64,000 nucleotides of DNA. Origin: Agriotes lineatus. Its lineage: Eukaryota > Arthropoda > Insecta > Coleoptera > Elateridae. The position numbers were made by a program, and so were the translations under genes. Every line of letters begins with the position of its first letter. Within the stretch, counting starts at the first letter, position 1. The stretch is from the NCBI GenBank assembly GCA_940337035.1, contig CALNHX010000274.1, positions 186,001 through 250,000 on the forward strand. The letters run 5' to 3'. This document shows positions 59,735-64,000 of the stretch, piece after piece. The notes beneath the pieces were generated by a model, which was not told the DNA's origin, ran no database searches, and worked only from the letters and a program-made list of their open reading frames with translations.

Positions 59735-62700
59735 CGCTTTTCTTGGCGCAGTGCGATGCGTTTTTCTTGGCGCGTGGCTTGTCGCTTGGCTTGGCGCTTT
59801 CCTTGGTGCGTGGCTTGGAGCTTGACTTGGCGCCTTTCTTGGCGCGTGGCTGTGCCTTTCGCTTGGCAGTTGGCTTGGTGTTTGACTTGGCGATTGGCTT
59901 GGCGCTTTTGTTGGCGCGTTGCTTGGCGCTTGGGTTGCCGCTTGGCCAGGGGCATGGCTTGGCGCTTTTCTTGGCGTTTTTCTTGGCGCGTGGCTTAGCG
60001 CTTGGCTGGGCGCTTGGCTTGGCGTTTGGCTTGGCGCTTTTCTTGGCGCGTGGTTTGTCGCTTGGCTTGGCGCTTTTTTTGGCGTGTGGCTTGGCACTTG
60101 GCTTGGCGCTTAACTTGGCGCGTGTCTTGTCGCTTAACTTGGCGCTCTCTTTAACGCGTGGCTTGGCGCTTGGCTTGCCGCTTGGCTTAACGCTTTTCTT
60201 GCCCCGTAGCTTAGCGCGTGGCTTGCTCCTTGGCTTGGCGCAAGGCGTGGCACTTTTCTTGGCGCATGGCTTGGCGCTCGGCTTAGCGCTTGGCTTAGCG
60301 CCTAGCTTGGCGCTTTTCTTGTCTCTTGGCTTGGCGCTCTTCTTGGCGCTTGGCTTGGCGCTTTTCTTAGCGCGTGGCTTGGCGCGTGGCTTGTCACTTG
60401 GCTTGGCGCATGGCGTGGCGCTTTTCTTGGCGCGTAGCTTGGCGCGTGGCTTGGCGCTTGGCTTGGCGCTTGGCTTGCCGCTTGGCTTAACGCTTTTCTT
60501 GCCCCGTAGCTTAGCGCGTGGCTTGTTCCTTGGCTTGGCGCATGGCGTGGCGCTTTTCTTGGCGCATGGCTTGGCGCTTGGCTTGGCGCTTGGCTTGGCG
60601 CTTGGCTTGGCGCTTGGCTTGCCGCTTGGCTTAACGCTTTTCTTACCCAGTAGCTTAGCGCGTGGCTTGTTCCTTGGCTTGGCGCATGGCGTGGCGCTTT
60701 TCTTGACGCATGGCTTGGCGCTTGGCCTGGCGCTTGGCTTAGCGCCTAGCTTGGCGCTTTTCTTGTCGCATGGCTTAACGTGTGGCTTGTCTCTTGGCTT
60801 GGCGCTCTTCTTGGCGCTTGGCTTGGCGCTTTTCTTAGCGCGTGGCTTGGCGCGTGGCTTGTCGCTTGGCTTGGCGCATGGCGTGGCGCTTTTCTTGGCG
60901 CGTAGCTTGGCGCGTGGCTTGGCGCTTGGCTTGGCGCTTGGCTTGGCGCTTGGTTTGGCGCTTGGCTTAACGCTGGGCTTGGCGCTTGGCTTGGTGCTTT
61001 GCTTAGCGCTTGGCTTGGCGATTTTCTTGGCGCTTGGCTTGGCGCTTGGCTTGGCGCTTGGCATGGCGCTTGGCTTGGCGCTTGGCTTGGCGCTTGGCTT
61101 GGCGCTTGGCTTGGCGCTTGGCTTGTTCCTTGGCTTGGCGCATGGCTTGGCGCTTTTCTTGGCGCATGGCTTGGCGCTTGGCTTAGCGCCTAGCTTGGCG
61201 CTTTTCTTGTCGCGTGGCTTAACGTGTGGCTTGTCTCTTGGCTTGGCGCTCTTCTTGGCGCTTTTCTTGACGCATGGCTTGGCGCTTGGCCTGGCGCTTG
61301 GCTTAGCGCCTAGCTTGGCGCTTTTCTTGTCGCGTGGCTTAACGTGTGGCTTGTCTCTTGGCTTGGCGCTCTTCTTGGCGCTTGGCTTGGCGCTTTTCTT
61401 AGCGCGTGGCTTGGCGCGTGGCTTGTCGCTTGGCTTGGCGCATGGCGTGGCGCTTTTCTTGGCGCGTAGCTTGGCGCGTGGCTTGGCGCTTGGCTTGGCG
61501 CTTGGTTTGGCGCTTGGCTTAACGCTGGGCTTGGCGCTTGGCTTGGTGCTTTGCTTAGCGCTTGGCTTGGCGATTTTCTTGGCGCTTGGCTTGGCGCTTG
61601 GCTTGGCGCTTGGCATGGCGCTTGGCTTGGCGCTTGGCTTGGCGCTTGGCTTGGCGCTTGGCTTGGCGCGTGGTTTGTTCCTTGGCTTGGCGCATGGCGT
61701 GGCGCTTTTCTTGGCGCATGGCTTGGCGCTTGGCTTGGCGCTTGGCTTAGCGCCTAGCTTGGCGCTTTTCTTGTCGCGTGGCTTAACGTGTGGCTTGTCT
61801 CTTGGCTTGGCGCTCTTCTTGGCGCTTGGCTTGGCGCTTTTCTTAGCGCGTGGCTTGGCGCGTGGCTTGTCGCTTGGCTTGGCGCATGGCGTGGCGCTTT
61901 TCTTGGCGCTTGGCTTGGCGCTTGGCTTGGCGCTTGGCTTGGCGCTTGGCTTGCCGCTTGGCTTAACGCTTTTCTTGCCCCGTAGCTTAGCGCGTGGCTT
62001 GTTCCTTGGCTTGGCGCATGGCGTGGCGCTTTTCTTGGCGCGTGTCTTGGCGCTTGGCTTGGCGCTTGGCTTGGCGCTTGGCTTGGCGCTTGGCTTGGCG
62101 CCTAGCTTGGCGCTTTTCTTGGCGCGTGGCTTAACGCGTGGCTTGTCACTTGGCTTGACGCTCTTCTTTGCGTTTGGCTTGGCGCTTTTCTTGGCGCGTG
62201 GCTTGGCGCGTGGCTTGTCGCTTGGCTTGGCGCATGGCGTGGCGCTTTTCTTGGCTCGTAGCTTGGCGCGTGGTTTGTCGCTTGGTTTGGCGCTTGGCTT
62301 GGCGCTTTACTTGGCGCGTGGCTTGGCGCTTGGTTTGCCGCTTGACTTGGCGCTCTTCTTGGCGCTTGGCTTGGCGCTTTTCTTGGCGCGTGGCTTGGCG
62401 CGTGGCTTGGCGCTTGGTTTGCCGCTTGGATTAACGCTCTTCTTGGCGCTTGGCTTGGCGCTTTTCTTGGCGCGTGGCTTGGCGCTTGGCTTGGCGCTTG
62501 GCTTGGCGCTTGGCTTGCCGCTTGGCTTAACGCTTTTCTTGCCCCGTAGTTTAGCGCGTGGCTTGTTCCTTGGCTTGGCGCATGGCGTGGCGCTTTTCTT
62601 GGCGCATGGCTTGGCGCTTGGCTTGGCGCTCTTCTTGGCGCTTGGCTTGGCGCTTTTCTTAGCGCGTGGCTTGGCGCGTGGCTTGTCGCTTGGCTTGGCG

Positions 62701-64000
62701 CATGGCGTGGCGCTTTTCTTGGCGCGTAGCTTGGCGCGTGGCTTGGCGCTTGGCTTGGCGCTTGGTTTGGCGCTTGGCTTAACGCTGGGCTTGGCGCTTG
62801 GCTTGGTGCTTTGCTTAGCGCTTGGCTTGGCGATTTTCTTGGCGCTTGGCTTGGCGCTTGGCTTGGCGCTTGGCATGGCGCTTGGCTTGGCGCTTGGCTT
62901 GGCGCTTGGCTTGGCGCTTGGCTTGGCGCTTGGCTTGGCGCTTGGCTTGGCGCTTGGCTTGGCGCTTGGCTTGGCGCTTGGCTTGCCGCTTGGCTTAACG
63001 CTTTTCTTGCCCCGTAGCTTAGCGCGTGGCTTGTTCCTTGGCTTGGCGCATGGCGTGGCGCTTTTCTTGGCGCGTGTCTTGGCGCTTGGCTTGGCGCTTG
63101 GCTTGGCGCTTGGCTTGGCGCCTAACTTGGCGCTTTTCTTGGCGCGTGGCTTAACGCGTGGCTTGTCACTTGGCTTGACGCTCTTCTTTGCGTTTGGCTT
63201 GGCGCTTTTCTTGGCGCGTGGCTTGGCGCGTGGCTTGTCGCTTGGCTTGGCGCATGGCGTGGCGCTTTTCTTGGCTCGTAGCTTGGCGCGTGGTTTGTCG
63301 CTTGGTTTGGCGCTTGGCTTGGCGCTTTACTTGGCGCGTGGCTTGGCGCTTGGTTTGCCGCTTGACTTGGCGCTCTTCTTGGCGCTTGGCTTGGCGCTTT
63401 TCTTGGCGCGTGGCTTGGCGCGTAGCTTGGCGCTTGGTTTGCCGCTTGGCTTGGCGCTCTTCTTGGCGCTTGGCTTGGCGCTTTTCTTGTCGCTTGGCTT
63501 GGCGCATGGCGTGGCGCTTTTCTTGGCGCGTAGCTTGGCGCGTGGCTTGGCGCTTGGCTTGGCGCTTGGCTTGCCGCTTGGCTTAACGCTTTTCTTGCCC
63601 CGTAGCTTAGCGCGTGGCTTGTTCCTTGGCTTGGCGCATGGCGTGGCGCTTTTCTTGGCGCATGGCTTGGCGCTTGGCTTGGCGCTTGGCTTGGCGCTTG
63701 GCTTGGCGCTTGGCTTGCCGCTTGGCTTAACGCTTTTCTTACCCCGTAGCTTAGCGCGTGGCTTGTTCCTTGGCTTGGCGCATGGCGTGGCGCTTTTCTT
63801 GACGCATGGCTTGGCGCTTGGCCTGGCGCTTGGCTTAGCGCCTAGCTTGGCGCTTTTCTTGTCGCGTGGCTTAACGTGTGGCTTGTCTCTTGGCTTGGCG
63901 CTCTTCTTGGCGCTTAGCTTGGCGCTTTTCTTAGCGCGTGGCTTGGCGCGTGGCTTGTCGCTTGGCTTGGCGCATGGCGTAGCGCTTTTCTTGGCGCGTA
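59735..64000 (+). repeat. Block D tandem unit, copy 2, running to the window edge
   Basis: Mirrors copy 1: GCGATGCG at 59753, GGCCAGGGGCATGG near 59944, GCCCCGTAGC near 60201, 60501, 61977, 62541, 63009 and 63597. Its inner sub-units are 552 bp (60999 and 61551) where copy 1 has 624. Correspondence with copy 1 ends near 63.93 kb; the array then continues with D-type monomers out of the window. Confidence 0.8.

Larger units (their letters stand above)
12271..64000 (+). repeat. 12-bp satellite array, consensus TTGGCGCTTGGC, 51.7 kb and continuing past the window
   Basis: All of this stretch is head-to-tail 12-bp monomers in one orientation. The consensus contains TTGGC twice (TTGGC-GC-TTGGC), so the unit itself looks like a pentamer duplication. 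Common variant monomers are TTGGCGCGTGGC, TTGTCGCTTGGC, TTGGCGCTTTTC, TTGGCGCATGGC, TTAGCGCTTGGC, TTGGCGCTCTCC and TTGCCGCTTGGC. Order is far from random; for example TTGGCGCTTTTC is usually followed by TTGGCGCGTGGC. The consensus plus strand has no A (T4 G5 C3), so all six frames tend to stay open and read LALG, WRLA, GAWL, AKRQ, PSAK and QAPS. No interspersed gene, RNA gene or mobile element is seen in it. Confidence 0.98.

Noticed and set aside
12271..64000. CRISPR-like repeat/spacer architecture
   Set aside because: There are no unique spacers; all sequence between recurring landmarks is made of the same 12-bp monomers, and the context is eukaryotic.
12271..64000. Inverted repeats or cruciform-forming large palindromes
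   Set aside because: I saw no segment in which monomers switch to the GCCAAGCGCCAA orientation on the plus strand.

Overview
This window is eukaryotic, almost certainly animal, and is satellite DNA nearly throughout. The only recognisable protein-coding ancestry is a decayed non-LTR (LINE) retrotransposon fragment at 1-799 on the minus strand. Its reverse transcriptase motifs (LDFSKAFD, GVPQG, YADD) resemble the Jockey/CR1/L2 kind common in invertebrate genomes. Nothing in the window identifies a species. I see no bacterial operon, tRNA, rRNA, CRISPR array or intact gene.

Layout. (1) 1-799: LINE reverse transcriptase pseudogene, cut off at its 5' end by satellite and running out of the window on the left. 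(2) 800-12270: a tandem array of a 9-bp monomer, consensus RGGACRTNN (GGGACGTCT, GGGACATAT, GGGACATCT, GGGACGTTA, GGGACGCCT and similar). Monomers are grouped into 3- to 6-monomer phrases that end in a TTA monomer, and these sit in higher-order repeats, clearest at 11137-12270 (spacings 387 and 351 bp). (3) 12271-64000: an abrupt switch, at a 6-bp microhomology, to a 12-bp monomer array, consensus TTGGCGCTTGGC. It runs head to tail in one orientation to the end of the window. It divides into blocks by diagnostic variant monomers: A (about 12271-16390), B (about 16390-31130), A again (31131 to about 38150), C (about 38150-54250) and D (about 54250-64000). Within these lie tandem duplications of several kb: 3754/4643/4667 bp in B, 7.7-9.1 kb in C and 4.2-4.3 kb in D. 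Sub-units of 552-852 bp are nested inside C and D.

Coding content. Long open frames occur in several frames on both strands, up to 1331 codons. They follow from monomer lengths divisible by three and, in the 12-bp array, from a plus strand with almost no A: every stop codon and every reverse complement of a stop contains A. The translations are only tetrapeptide or tripeptide reiterations (LALG, WRLA, GAWL, AKRQ, PSAK, QAPS; GTS/GTL/RTY, DVP/YVP/NVP). I annotate none as a gene.

The window is best read as a very large, strand-asymmetric, hierarchically amplified satellite locus made of two unrelated monomer families fused at one point, with a dead LINE at its left edge. Its interest lies in repeat architecture, possible G-quadruplex structure and amplification history. 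Block edges marked 'about' were placed by eye from shared variant monomers. Offsets quoted as exact were read from matching landmarks.
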